Source: an uncultured Muribaculaceae bacterium
Lineage (GTDB): Bacteria > Bacteroidota > Bacteroidia > Bacteroidales > Muribaculaceae
Direction of reading: 5' to 3'
Length of the DNA stretch: 17,795 nt
Assembly (NCBI GenBank): GCA_910578305.1
Contig: CAJTQH010000039.1
Location: 3,702 to 21,496, forward strand
In this document: positions 1 through 7,036 of the stretch, one piece after another
Position numbering within the stretch: position 1 is the stretch's first letter
How the letters are laid out: every line of letters starts with the position of its first letter
Program-made: the position numbers and the translations under genes
The notes under the pieces: generated by a model
Told to the model about the DNA's origin: nothing
What the model saw: only the letters and a program-made list of their open reading frames with translations
Databases searched by the model: none

Positions 1-1145
1 AGCGCGGCGACTTATTTGCTCCTTATATAATGTCGCCTCGTATAGACCGGGAAGAGCTCACAGCATTTCGAAAATTTTTCCACGAAGTGTTTACCGATGC
101 TGAACGTGATGCATTCAAAGCCGATCCGTCATTGTGGGAAAAATGGGTGAACGACAACATAAAAGCAACCGCCGACTGGTATCCTCAACAAGTGACCATG
201 AGCCCAGAATCAGTATGGCGCACTCGGAACACATCGTCACTGTCTCGCAATGTGTTTTTTGTTGCAGGAGCACGCGCATTCGGTATTCCGGCACGAATAG
301 ATCCCGTAACAGCCAAAACACAATGGGCTGACAGCAACGGCATGTGGATCGACGTGCTGACTGATGCCAATACCGATTCATCCAAAGAGCCGCAGGGCAC
401 TTTGCGACTAACGTACTCCCCCACACCGAGCATTCCCGATCCCAAGTATTTCGCCCACTTCACATTGTCGAAGGTCAACAAAGGCAATCCGCAATTGCTC
501 AATTATCCGGATTTCGCGCCAATGACAAGCATATTCGGCGCTCCTGAAGCACTCGACGCCGGAAAATACATGCTCATGAGCGGGCAGAGAATGGCCGATG
601 GTAGTGTTCTGGCCAGAATTAAGATCTTTGATGTGCCTGCCGATCAAAATATTACCGACACTCTTGTGATGCGTCAGGACTCAACAGGAATTCAAGTAAT
701 CGGATCATTTGACTCCGAAAGCCTGTACACTCCGTTGGAGACCGAAAGGCCTCGATCCATACTGTCTACTACCGGCCGAGGTTATTATGTGCTTGGAATA
801 GTAAAACCCAATGATGAACCGTCAAATCACGCTCTACGCGACATTGTAGCTTCGGCATCCGAACTACAGGAATGCGCACGCCCGATACTGATACTGAACA
901 CCGATATGCTGTCGGCTGAAAAGATGGATCAGGCAATAATGAGCGGTTTGCCGGGCATAGTCACTCGCGGATGCGATATCAATGGCGATATAATGTATAA
1001 AATTGCCGAAGGCGTAAACCTTGGCTCGACCCAACTCCCTGTATTCATTATTGCCGACACATTCAATCGTGTAGTATTCGTGTCACAGGGATATACCATC
1101 GGTATTGGTCAGCAGCTGGTCGACACACTGCATCGACTCAAATAG
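1..1145 (+). CDS. Transglutaminase-like domain protein with thioredoxin-like C-terminus (5' end missing)
   Basis: This is the 3' part of a longer gene. The frame is open from base 3 to the left edge, so the ATG at base 30 is probably internal. The readable part has a transglutaminase-like segment (AFGIPARIDPV, near residues 83-93 counted from that ATG), then a beta-rich region. It ends in a segment resembling a thioredoxin fold (YYVLGIVKPNDEPSNHALRD, then PILILN and LPVFIIAD). From memory, large exported Bacteroidetes proteins share this architecture. The position where active transglutaminases carry the catalytic Cys (about 15 residues before GIPAR) is Ser here, and the usual His-Trp motif reads GMWIDV, so the domain may be non-catalytic. 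Its 3' end overlaps the convergent nucleotidyltransferase gene by 8 bp. The substrate is unknown. Family assignment is fairly secure, function is not. Confidence 0.75.
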   Translation, partial: RGDLFAPYIMSPRIDREELTAFRKFFHEVFTDAERDAFKADPSLWEKWVNDNIKATADWYPQQVTMSPESVWRTRNTSSLSRNVFFVAGARAFGIPARIDPVTAKTQWADSNGMWIDVLTDANTDSSKEPQGTLRLTYSPTPSIPDPKYFAHFTLSKVNKGNPQLLNYPDFAPMTSIFGAPEALDAGKYMLMSGQRMADGSVLARIKIFDVPADQNITDTLVMRQDSTGIQVIGSFDSESLYTPLETERPRSILSTTGRGYYVLGIVKPNDEPSNHALRDIVASASELQECARPILILNTDMLSAEKMDQAIMSGLPGIVTRGCDINGDIMYKIAEGVNLGSTQLPVFIIADTFNRVVFVSQGYTIGIGQQLVDTLHRLK

Positions 1146-1890
1146 AACTCAATGACTGCCGGGCGCGTTCAAGCGAATCCGGCTTCCCTATATCAAACCA
1201 ATTATACGATCTATCAGGAGTGTAGCCGGTAATTTTAAGCCTGCTACACTCTTTTATATAAAATGGCATGATTGAAAAAGCATCGCCATGTTCATGGCCA
1301 TAATCGTCAAGCGATTCAAATATTGAGGGTGACACTATGTGAACTCCTCCGAATGCCCTGTGATGAAGCCCGCTGACTGTGGACTCAGGCATGGACGGAC
1401 GCACCTCTCCGGTAGCGGAATTGCACCAACCACGCATGCGGTTGGTGTCGTCAAGCAGCAGATATCGCGATGTGTTCCTGTCGCCGACAAGCAGCGAAAC
1501 GTCCGAACCGCTGATTTTGTGCCAATCAACCATGGGCTGAATATCAAAATCCGTGAGAATATCAGCATTGTATAGCAATATATCGTCGTCATCGCCAAGT
1601 AAGCTCTGTGCTTTCAGCAATCCGCCGCCGGTATCAAGCAACTTTTCACGTTCATCGCTCACTGACACATTCAAGATGTCACAGATCCCGTATTCGTGCA
1701 GAAAATCGCATATCATGTCTGCAAAGTGGTGCACATTCACTACCACATCAGTCACACCACAGTCCTTAAGCCGTATAAGCACACGCTCAAGCATCGGTAC
1801 ACCGCCTACATCTATCAATGCTTTCGGACGTGTATCGGTAAGCGGTCGCAAACGAGTGCCGAGTCCGGCGGCAAAAATCATGGCTTTCAT
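1138..1890 (-). CDS. murU: MurU-like sugar-1-phosphate nucleotidyltransferase
   Basis: This 250-residue protein is a cytoplasmic sugar-1-phosphate nucleotidyltransferase. The signature is GLGTRLRPLTDTRPK at residues 9-23, which binds nucleotide phosphates. A metal-binding YNAD motif lies at 107-110 and a C-terminal WFDIGKP at 231-237. The length is near that of MurU and short bacterial mannose-1-phosphate guanylyltransferases. The ATG overlaps the stop of the upstream kinase gene (ATGA), so the two are translationally coupled. In Pseudomonas, AmgK phosphorylates MurNAc at the anomeric position and MurU makes UDP-MurNAc from it, bypassing de novo synthesis and fosfomycin inhibition. The same pairing here suggests that role. 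The substrate is inferred from context: related enzymes act on mannose-1-phosphate or heptose-1-phosphate, and sequence alone does not exclude these. Confidence 0.8.
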   Translation of the reverse strand: MKAMIFAAGLGTRLRPLTDTRPKALIDVGGVPMLERVLIRLKDCGVTDVVVNVHHFADMICDFLHEYGICDILNVSVSDEREKLLDTGGGLLKAQSLLGDDDDILLYNADILTDFDIQPMVDWHKISGSDVSLLVGDRNTSRYLLLDDTNRMRGWCNSATGEVRPSMPESTVSGLHHRAFGGVHIVSPSIFESLDDYGHEHGDAFSIMPFYIKECSRLKITGYTPDRSYNWFDIGKPDSLERARQSLSSI

Positions 1891-3296
1891 AAAGCGTTAA
1901 ATGTTTTATTCACGTTTCTTTCGCGATGAATCAGACGGACTCTGACACCATACTTCTCATTCAGGTGGCGTGCCATGTGTTCCGCACCGTAGACCGATCT
2001 GTGCTGTCCACCTGTACATCCGAAACACACCATCAGATTAGCAAATCCGCGTTCGATATACCTCGACACCGACGAATCGACAAGTCCGTAACATTCATCC
2101 ATAAATCTCACCATCTCCCCGTCAGTTTCAAGAAAATCAATCACAGGAGCATCCATACCGGTAAGACTCTTATACTCTTCATAGCGTCCGGGGTTGTGCA
2201 CGGCTCGGCAATCAAAAACAAATCCGCCCCCGTTTCCGCTCATATCGTCAGGAATCCCCTTCTTATATGAAAAACTCATCACCGTCACCGTCAGGCCTTC
2301 ATGCGGATCTTCCATAGCGAATCTCGGCAACGCCACCAACTGCGCCAAAACCAGCCTAAGATATGGTGCATGACTGTCGATCACATCGAGTAATGTCGCG
2401 AGATTGGCCACCGCCTGCCTTATGCTTGCAAGAAACATCGACTTACGCTCAACAAAGCCTCTGAAGCCATAAGCCCCAAGCACCTGAAGCATACGGAACA
2501 ATGCCATCAGCCTGACACGTGATTCAAAGCGGTCAATCATCTTACCACTTATTCGTTCGGCCGATCGACGGTACAGATCCATCATCTCCAATCTCAAATC
2601 ATCATCAAATCCGGCCCTTGCCTGCCAAAGAAACGAGGCAACATCATATAAGCCACTACCCCTGCGCGCACCCTGAAAATCTATCACATACGGAGTTCCC
2701 GACCTATCCACCATTACATTACGCGACTGGAAATCGCGCAGCATCAGTGTATTTTCAGGATTATCAGTGAGTATTGACGCAAGGCACTCAAAATCGGATT
2801 CGAGTTTATCCTCATCAAATTCTATTCCCGACGCTTTGAGAAAACAATATTTGAAATAATTCAGGTCCCACAACACTGCTCTGTGATCCATAGCCGCTCG
2901 AGGATAACATTTACTCCAGTCAAAACCGTCAACTCCATAGTGAAAAGCAGGCAACACATCTATCGTGTGCCTTATTACATCTCTGTATGCGACATCGCCG
3001 CCCTGTTCCGATATGAGTGTATAAAGCGATGTGTCGCCCAAATCCTGCTGAAGATATGCCATGCTGTCGGATGTTACGGCCAATATCTCTGGTACCGGCA
3101 GATGCAAGCTGCTGAAATGCGTACCCCATGCAATGAATGCCTCGTTTTCGCGAATCGAAGTCCCGATTGTGCCTATCACATCGGCTTCACCGGTCATACG
3201 ATAATAGCGGCGTGGAGAGCCATCTGCTGTCAGTTCTTTCACTAAAGACGGATCACAGCCATACTTATTTCGGTATAATTCTACAAGTCTATCCAT
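1887..3296 (-). CDS. AmgK-like sugar kinase fused to RapZ C-terminal domain
   Basis: This is a two-domain cytoplasmic protein of 469 residues from the ATG at 3296. Residues ~10-315 are an aminoglycoside-phosphotransferase/AmgK-type kinase: LRDFQSRN carries the catalytic Asp and a metal-binding Asn, and VIDFQGARRG carries the DFG-equivalent Asp. Residues ~334-460 match the RapZ (YvcJ) C-terminal domain, including VTVMSFSYKKGIP, FVFDCRAVHNPG and GCTGGQHRSVY. The P-loop ATPase domain that precedes this domain in RapZ is absent and the kinase takes its place. In enterobacteria the RapZ C-terminal domain senses glucosamine-6-phosphate. A frame with an ATG at 3326 is open, but a promoter lies between the two ATGs, so 3296 is preferred. 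The stop overlaps the MurU-like start. The likely role is anomeric phosphorylation of MurNAc or GlcNAc in cell-wall recycling, with a regulatory domain attached; substrate and regulation are inferred. Confidence 0.83.
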   Translation of the reverse strand: MDRLVELYRNKYGCDPSLVKELTADGSPRRYYRMTGEADVIGTIGTSIRENEAFIAWGTHFSSLHLPVPEILAVTSDSMAYLQQDLGDTSLYTLISEQGGDVAYRDVIRHTIDVLPAFHYGVDGFDWSKCYPRAAMDHRAVLWDLNYFKYCFLKASGIEFDEDKLESDFECLASILTDNPENTLMLRDFQSRNVMVDRSGTPYVIDFQGARRGSGLYDVASFLWQARAGFDDDLRLEMMDLYRRSAERISGKMIDRFESRVRLMALFRMLQVLGAYGFRGFVERKSMFLASIRQAVANLATLLDVIDSHAPYLRLVLAQLVALPRFAMEDPHEGLTVTVMSFSYKKGIPDDMSGNGGGFVFDCRAVHNPGRYEEYKSLTGMDAPVIDFLETDGEMVRFMDECYGLVDSSVSRYIERGFANLMVCFGCTGGQHRSVYGAEHMARHLNEKYGVRVRLIHRERNVNKTFNAL

Positions 3297-3304
3297 ATCT
3301 GACA

Positions 3305-3334
3305 CAAAGTTAGAGATTATTCCCATGCAGTCAA
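3305..3334 (-). promoter_or_regulatory. Promoter of the kinase-RapZ/MurU operon
   Basis: On the minus strand, TTG (3334-3332), a 19-bp spacer and TAACTTTG (3312-3305) match the Bacteroidetes primary promoter (-33 TTG, -7 TAnnTTTG). Transcription would start near 3298, a few bases before the ATG at 3296. It lies inside the extended frame that opens at 3326, which argues against that upstream start. Confidence 0.6.
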
Positions 3335-3340
3335 TTTTCT

Positions 3341-3385
3341 GTACAAAAATAGTTACGGAGAAACAGCTATGCCGTTTCTCCGTAA
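3341..3385 (-). terminator. Rho-independent terminator of rpsO
   Basis: A perfect 12-bp inverted repeat (TTACGGAGAAAC at 3353-3364, GTTTCTCCGTAA at 3374-3385) encloses a 9-nt loop. Read on the minus strand, CTA and a run of five T (3349-3345) follow the stem. It lies 29 bp past the rpsO stop and just before the promoter of the next operon, as expected for a boundary. Confidence 0.8.
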
Positions 3386-3414
3386 ATTGTAATCTTCAAG
3401 TAGTCCCTGCGGGG

Positions 3415-3690
3415 TTACTTTCTGATACCAAGCTCTTTCTGTGCAATGATAGCACGGTAGCGATTGATGTCCTTGCGGATAAGATAATCCAACAGACGAC
3501 GACGCTTACCTACCAAAGCCTTAAGAGCACGCGCAGTGGTATAATCTTTGTGATTTGACTTGAGATGTTCAGTCAAATGAGCTATACGGACTGAGAATAA
3601 TGCAATCTGTGCTTCAGGTGAGCCAGTGTCAGTCTTGCCCTTACCGTATTTCTCAAAGATTTCTACTTTTTCGTCAGAATTCAAGTGCAT
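3415..3690 (-). CDS. rpsO: 30S ribosomal protein S15
   Basis: This 91-residue protein is clearly S15, the primary 16S rRNA-binding protein of the small-subunit platform; the family is usually about 89 residues. Visible signatures are GKGKTDTGSPEAQIALFSVRI (the 16S-binding N-terminal helices), LTEHLKSNHKDY and GKRRRLLDYL. The gene is a single-gene unit with a consensus promoter about 60 bp upstream and a strong terminator just downstream. Enterobacterial and some other S15 mRNAs are autoregulated by leader structures. The leader here (about 55 nt) is short and AT-rich, and I cannot make out a convincing S15-binding fold. The bamD and omega-like genes lie upstream on the same strand but should be a separate transcription unit. 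Confidence 0.97.
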   Translation of the reverse strand: MHLNSDEKVEIFEKYGKGKTDTGSPEAQIALFSVRIAHLTEHLKSNHKDYTTARALKALVGKRRRLLDYLIRKDINRYRAIIAQKELGIRK

Positions 3691-3752
3691 TCTTGGAAAA
3701 TTTTATGAGTGAATAAATAATTAAAAATAACTGCCTTTCAGCAATTCGGCCA

Positions 3753-3783
3753 CAAAGATAGACAAAATAATTGGCATAGCCAA
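3753..3783 (-). promoter_or_regulatory. rpsO promoter
   Basis: On the minus strand, TTG (3783-3781), a 20-bp spacer and TATCTTTG (3760-3753) form a full Bacteroidetes-type promoter. The predicted start near 3746 gives a leader of about 55 nt. The -33 element sits within a small palindrome (3771-3783). Confidence 0.75.
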
Positions 3784-3821
3784 GCTTTCATCTTCCAAAG
3801 TGGTATTATTTTCTAAATAAA

Positions 3822-4157
3822 TCAGTCAAGATTAAGTTTTTCTTTCGAAGGATTGCGGAAATGAATTTTATGTTCCACATATTCCTGAGTGGCAATAAGA
3901 GTAGGCTTGGGAAGTTTTTCGTAGTAGCGAGAGATCTCTATCTGTTCACGGTTCTCTGAAATCTCTTCCAGATTGTCGTTAAGCGATGCAAACTCCTGAA
4001 GCTTCTTTTCAAGATCGTGTTTCATCTCACCTGCAATCTGATTTGCACGTTTGGCTATGATGCACACGGTTTCATAAACGTTGCCGGTATCTTCCGACAA
4101 TTCGATCATGTCACGGGTAACGGTGTTTAAAGGAGCATTGGTTTTCTTGTAATCCAT
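3822..4157 (-). CDS. rpoZ: DNA-directed RNA polymerase omega/Rpb6 family subunit
   Basis: This 111-residue protein matches the Bacteroidetes form of the omega subunit (Rpb6 family), a small factor that helps assemble and stabilise the beta' subunit. The opening MDYKKTNAPLNTVTRDMIEL, the NVYETVCIIAKRANQIAGEM core helix and the YYEKLPKPTLIATQEYVE tail resemble Bacteroides annotations of this family, recalled rather than searched. The ANQIAGEM stretch corresponds to the conserved omega helix that contacts beta'. It lies 50 bp downstream of bamD on the same strand and is probably co-transcribed with it. No separate promoter match was found in the gap. Family membership is secure; the symbol is a homology assignment because the protein diverges from proteobacterial omega. 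Confidence 0.85.
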   Translation of the reverse strand: MDYKKTNAPLNTVTRDMIELSEDTGNVYETVCIIAKRANQIAGEMKHDLEKKLQEFASLNDNLEEISENREQIEISRYYEKLPKPTLIATQEYVEHKIHFRNPSKEKLNLD

Positions 4158-4207
4158 ACCTATTATTATATAGTGTTGTGTTATTATTATCTGTTTAATG
4201 TAACGGA

Positions 4208-5008
4208 TCAGTCATGTATATGACTCTGTGCTATCTTGAATATATTATCAGCCTCCTTACGGTTGGGGCTGTCGGGATAATTATTGATAAACGAATAATA
4301 TTCATCAACAACAGTGCGATAACGGTCCATTTTCTTTTCCTCAACACTCTGAGAAGCTTCTTGATAACGCGATTTCAGCACCAGCAGTTCAAGATCCTCC
4401 TTGTAGCGCGAATAGGGATAATTTTTGATGGCATTTTTCGCCACAATCACAGCTGACTCATAGTTATTTCCCATATAATTGCCAAGATTGTAATACAACT
4501 GGGCATTCTGCAGTTCCTTAAGAGTCAGTTTATCCTGAAGCTCAAATATGGCATTCTGCGCTATGCTCACCTTATCACTCTTCGGGAAATAGTCAAGAAA
4601 CGACTGAAGTTCCTCTATAGCCTTGATAGTACCGCTTTGGTCAAGCTGTGTGTCCGGAGAGTCAAGATAGTATCCGTAGCCACAATAAAAGCGCGCCAGT
4701 TCTGTATACTTGCCTTTGGGATAACGGTTGTAATATGTCTTGAAATATGCGCCTGAATTAACATAATCTTTGTTTTCATAGTGACTCAGAGCAAGCAGAT
4801 AAAGCGCATCCTCAGCCTTTTCAGTTCCTTTGAATACCGTAATAATATCCGTCAGAATCGTAGCAGCCTGCACATATTTTTTGTTTTCAAACGCGCGTTT
4901 GGCATAATCGAGTTTATAATCATAGTCAGTACTTTTCTGGGCTTTCTGATACTCGCCGCACGATGCCAGACACACCATTGCCAGCATCGATATGATTAAA
5001 TTGCGCAT
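4208..5008 (-). CDS. bamD: Outer-membrane assembly lipoprotein BamD
   Basis: This is an outer-membrane lipoprotein of the BAM complex, which folds beta-barrel proteins with BamA. The signal peptide MRNLIISMLAMVCLASC ends in a lipobox (LASC) with the lipidated Cys at residue 17 from the ATG at 5008. TPR-like helical repeats follow: DYAKRAFENKKYVQAATIL, AEDALYLLALSHYENKDYV, then FKTYYNRYPKGKYTELARFY and the BamD-typical AIEELQSFLDYFPKSDKV. It is 266 residues long from this start. In-frame ATGs also exist at 5029 and 5038. The one at 5038 abuts the -7 element and would precede the transcription start, so it is unlikely. The one at 5029 would be nearly leaderless. It is first in a probable bamD-rpoZ operon, divergent from the PASTA-protein gene. 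Confidence 0.92.
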   Translation of the reverse strand: MRNLIISMLAMVCLASCGEYQKAQKSTDYDYKLDYAKRAFENKKYVQAATILTDIITVFKGTEKAEDALYLLALSHYENKDYVNSGAYFKTYYNRYPKGKYTELARFYCGYGYYLDSPDTQLDQSGTIKAIEELQSFLDYFPKSDKVSIAQNAIFELQDKLTLKELQNAQLYYNLGNYMGNNYESAVIVAKNAIKNYPYSRYKEDLELLVLKSRYQEASQSVEEKKMDRYRTVVDEYYSFINNYPDSPNRKEADNIFKIAQSHIHD

Positions 5009-5039
5009 ATTTACAATCCGTTTAGTCATAATTAGCATG

Positions 5040-5047
5040 CAAAGTTA
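5040..5047 (-). promoter_or_regulatory. -7 element of the bamD operon
   Basis: TAACTTTG on the minus strand fits the TAnnTTTG consensus and is correctly placed for bamD, with a predicted start near 5033. No TTG is found at 19-20 bp upstream, so only the -7 half is supported. It lies back to back with the promoter of the PASTA-protein gene. Confidence 0.5.
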
Positions 5048-5130
5048 CAATTTTTTTGATTGATAACCGAGGTTTCGTGTGAAAAAATGCAAAGCGCGCA
5101 AACGTATGCCGAAAATATGGGAATTTTGGT

Positions 5131-5138
5131 TAATTTTG
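5131..5138 (+). promoter_or_regulatory. -7 element of the PASTA-protein/rluD operon
   Basis: TAATTTTG matches the TAnnTTTG consensus, with a predicted start near 5145. No TTG is seen at the expected -33 position. The ATG at 5150 would have a leader of about 5 nt, the ATG at 5183 about 38 nt. Confidence 0.45.
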
Positions 5139-5182
5139 CATTGTAAAGCATGGACGGCATGCTCATAATTAAGAGAAAGCAT

Positions 5183-5851
5183 ATGGACAACAACAATATC
5201 GAGCGCAAAACAATGCGATTTCACTGGAAGCTACTTATTCACGTAGCAGCAATGGCCGTCGCCGCCATTATGCTGTTATGGCTTGCCACATTCTGGCTCG
5301 ACGTATGGACTCACCACGGCGAAGAGGTGGAAGTGCCATCCGTCAAAGGCATGCATTTTGACGAGGCATGCAAGACATTAGAAAGTGATGGATACGAAGT
5401 GATTCTGCAAGACTCGCTGTATGATGGTTCAGCACGCCCCGGAACTGTCATGGATCAGAACCCACGCGAAGGAAATCATGTAAAGCATGGCCGCACGATA
5501 TACCTCACCATCAACGCTCTATCACCCCGTACCGTAGTGGCTCCGTCCCTACAGGACATTTCAATACGTCAGGCAAAATCAACCCTCGAAGGACTTGGAC
5601 TGACCAACTACGTGATCAACGTGGTTCCATCGGATTACAAGGATTTAGTGTTAAGCGCCATCTGCGATGGCAAACGCCTGCTCCCCGGGGCTCGCATACC
5701 ACTTGACTCGCGCATTATACTTGAAGTAGGCGAAGGTCCGCTCGAACCAATTGAGCTATCGGTCGACACTGACAGCATTGCCCCGATCACAGATTCTGAG
5801 GCACCTGCATCACAGCCTGCTGACGACGAACCCGATTCATTCTTTGACTGA
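5183..5851 (+). CDS. Membrane-anchored PASTA domain protein
   Basis: This 222-residue protein, counted from the ATG at 5183, has one transmembrane segment (residues ~17-39, rich in Ala, Val and Leu). Two PASTA domains follow (~47-112, starting EVEVPSVKGMHFDEACKTL; ~117-183, starting VVAPSLQDISIRQAKSTL), then an acidic, disordered tail. A short cytoplasmic N-terminus makes the PASTA domains periplasmic. In other bacteria PASTA domains of PBP2x and PknB-type kinases bind peptidoglycan or muropeptides. Here there is no kinase or transpeptidase domain, so a peptidoglycan-associated scaffold or sensor is only an inference. Earlier in-frame ATGs at 5150 and 5159 are possible. I chose 5183 because it gives a conventional short N-terminus and a longer leader. 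RluD starts 6 bp after its stop, an arrangement I recall from other Bacteroidales. Confidence 0.85.
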   Translation: MDNNNIERKTMRFHWKLLIHVAAMAVAAIMLLWLATFWLDVWTHHGEEVEVPSVKGMHFDEACKTLESDGYEVILQDSLYDGSARPGTVMDQNPREGNHVKHGRTIYLTINALSPRTVVAPSLQDISIRQAKSTLEGLGLTNYVINVVPSDYKDLVLSAICDGKRLLPGARIPLDSRIILEVGEGPLEPIELSVDTDSIAPITDSEAPASQPADDEPDSFFD

Positions 5852-5857
5852 ACTCCC

Positions 5858-6928
5858 ATGGATCAAGAGCTACATTATACTGACCCCGAACTCGACGATC
5901 TACCCGACGATGAAGCAAGCGGAGAAAGCAACGGTGAACTCTATGAACATTTCCGCTTTGTAGCCGATAAAGGACAGCAATTGCTGCGTGTTGACAAATT
6001 TCTTGTATCACGACTCGAAAAATCGTCGCGCAACCGTGTACAGCAGGCTGCCGATGCGGGATGCGTGCTGGTTAACGGACGACCGGTAAAATCAAACTAC
6101 CGGGTAAAGCCTCTCGACGTGGTATCGGTGGTCATGGATCGTCCGCGTTATGAACTTGAAATCATAGCTGAAGATATTCCGCTCGACATAGTGTACGAGG
6201 ATTCAGACCTGCTTGTGGTCAACAAGCCACCCGGCCTGGTGGTACACCCCGGACACGGCAACTATTCGGGCACACTTGTCAATGCACTTGCCTGGCATTT
6301 CCGCGACAACCCGGATTACGATGTCAATGATCCGCGTATGGGTCTTGTGCATAGAATCGACAAAGACACCTCTGGTCTGCTTGTCGTTGCCAAGACACCC
6401 GACGCAAAAACGCATCTCGGCAAGCAATTTTTCAACAAGACCACACGGCGCGAGTACATCGCCGTAGTATGGGGAGTGCCGAATCCGCAATCGGGCCGTA
6501 TCGAAGGAAATATAGGACGCAGCCTGAAAGACAGGTTGCAGATGGCGGTATTTACCGACGGGACACAAGGCAAACACGCCGTGACCCACTATGAAGTGCT
6601 TGAGTCGCTCGGTTATGCGTCGGTGGTCAGATGCCGTCTTGAGACCGGACGAACCCACCAGATACGCGTGCACATGAAATACATAGGCCATCCGCTGCTC
6701 AATGATTCACGCTACGGAGGCGATGAGATACTTCGCGGAGAGCGCACAGCCAAGTACAAGCAGTTTATCGAAAACTGCTTCAAGATCTGCCCCCGGCAGG
6801 CATTGCACGCACGTACACTGGGCTTCGTACATCCTCGTACCGGCAAAGAGATGTTTTTTGAATGTGAAGTGCCGTCCGACATGACAGGCATGATCGAAAA
6901 GTGGCGGTCATATATTAAAAAACAATAA
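5858..6928 (+). CDS. rluD: RluA/RluD-family 23S rRNA pseudouridine synthase
   Basis: This 356-residue protein has an S4 RNA-binding domain (~44-95, LRVDKFLVSRL, GCVLVNGRPVKSNYRV) followed by a pseudouridine synthase domain. The catalytic motif HRIDKDTSG places the nucleophilic Asp at residue 168. Family motifs LLVVNKPPGLVVHPG (119-132) and RLETGRTHQIRVHMK (260-274) are intact. RluD converts uridines in helix 69 of 23S rRNA to pseudouridine. The target here is inferred because RluA, RluC and RluD paralogues look alike. The first ~40 residues are an acidic extension (DDLPDDEASGE) before the S4 domain. The gene is probably co-transcribed with the PASTA-protein gene. The annotation as an RluA-family enzyme is near certain; the exact RluD assignment is likely. 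Confidence 0.92.
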   Translation: MDQELHYTDPELDDLPDDEASGESNGELYEHFRFVADKGQQLLRVDKFLVSRLEKSSRNRVQQAADAGCVLVNGRPVKSNYRVKPLDVVSVVMDRPRYELEIIAEDIPLDIVYEDSDLLVVNKPPGLVVHPGHGNYSGTLVNALAWHFRDNPDYDVNDPRMGLVHRIDKDTSGLLVVAKTPDAKTHLGKQFFNKTTRREYIAVVWGVPNPQSGRIEGNIGRSLKDRLQMAVFTDGTQGKHAVTHYEVLESLGYASVVRCRLETGRTHQIRVHMKYIGHPLLNDSRYGGDEILRGERTAKYKQFIENCFKICPRQALHARTLGFVHPRTGKEMFFECEVPSDMTGMIEKWRSYIKKQ

Positions 6929-6967
6929 CTTTTCGTGAAATTGCTGATGTATTTAACTTTTTAATTG

Positions 6968-6975
6968 TAATTTTG
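6968..6975 (+). promoter_or_regulatory. Possible -7 element before the acyltransferase operon
   Basis: TAATTTTG fits TAnnTTTG and would give a leader of about 55 nt to the ATG at 7037. The nearest upstream TTG is 24 bp away, longer than the usual 19-20. The rest of the 108-bp gap is AT-rich and shows no convincing terminator for rluD. Confidence 0.3.
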
Positions 6976-7036
6976 GCATTAAATTAAGAGGGGATTTTTC
7001 CATTTGGGATATCTTGTAATATAAATATGAAATATC

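Noticed and set aside
1158..1183. GCCGG/CCGGC hairpin as a terminator for the transglutaminase-like gene
   Set aside because: The stem is short and interrupted, no T-run follows, and it lies in coding sequence of the opposite gene. Kept only as part of the convergence finding.
1553..3245. Several plus-strand open frames of 77-120 codons
   Set aside because: They mirror the MurU-like and kinase-RapZ genes, are rich in Ser, His and Thr as expected for reversed coding sequence, and match nothing.
3398..3420. Short hairpin over the rpsO stop codon
   Set aside because: The arms are 5 and 3 bp with an internal mismatch. The 12-bp stem with a T-run just downstream is a far better terminator.
6203..6691. 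A 162-codon open frame on the minus strand
   Set aside because: It is antisense to the catalytic domain of the RluD-type synthase and has no recognisable motifs.
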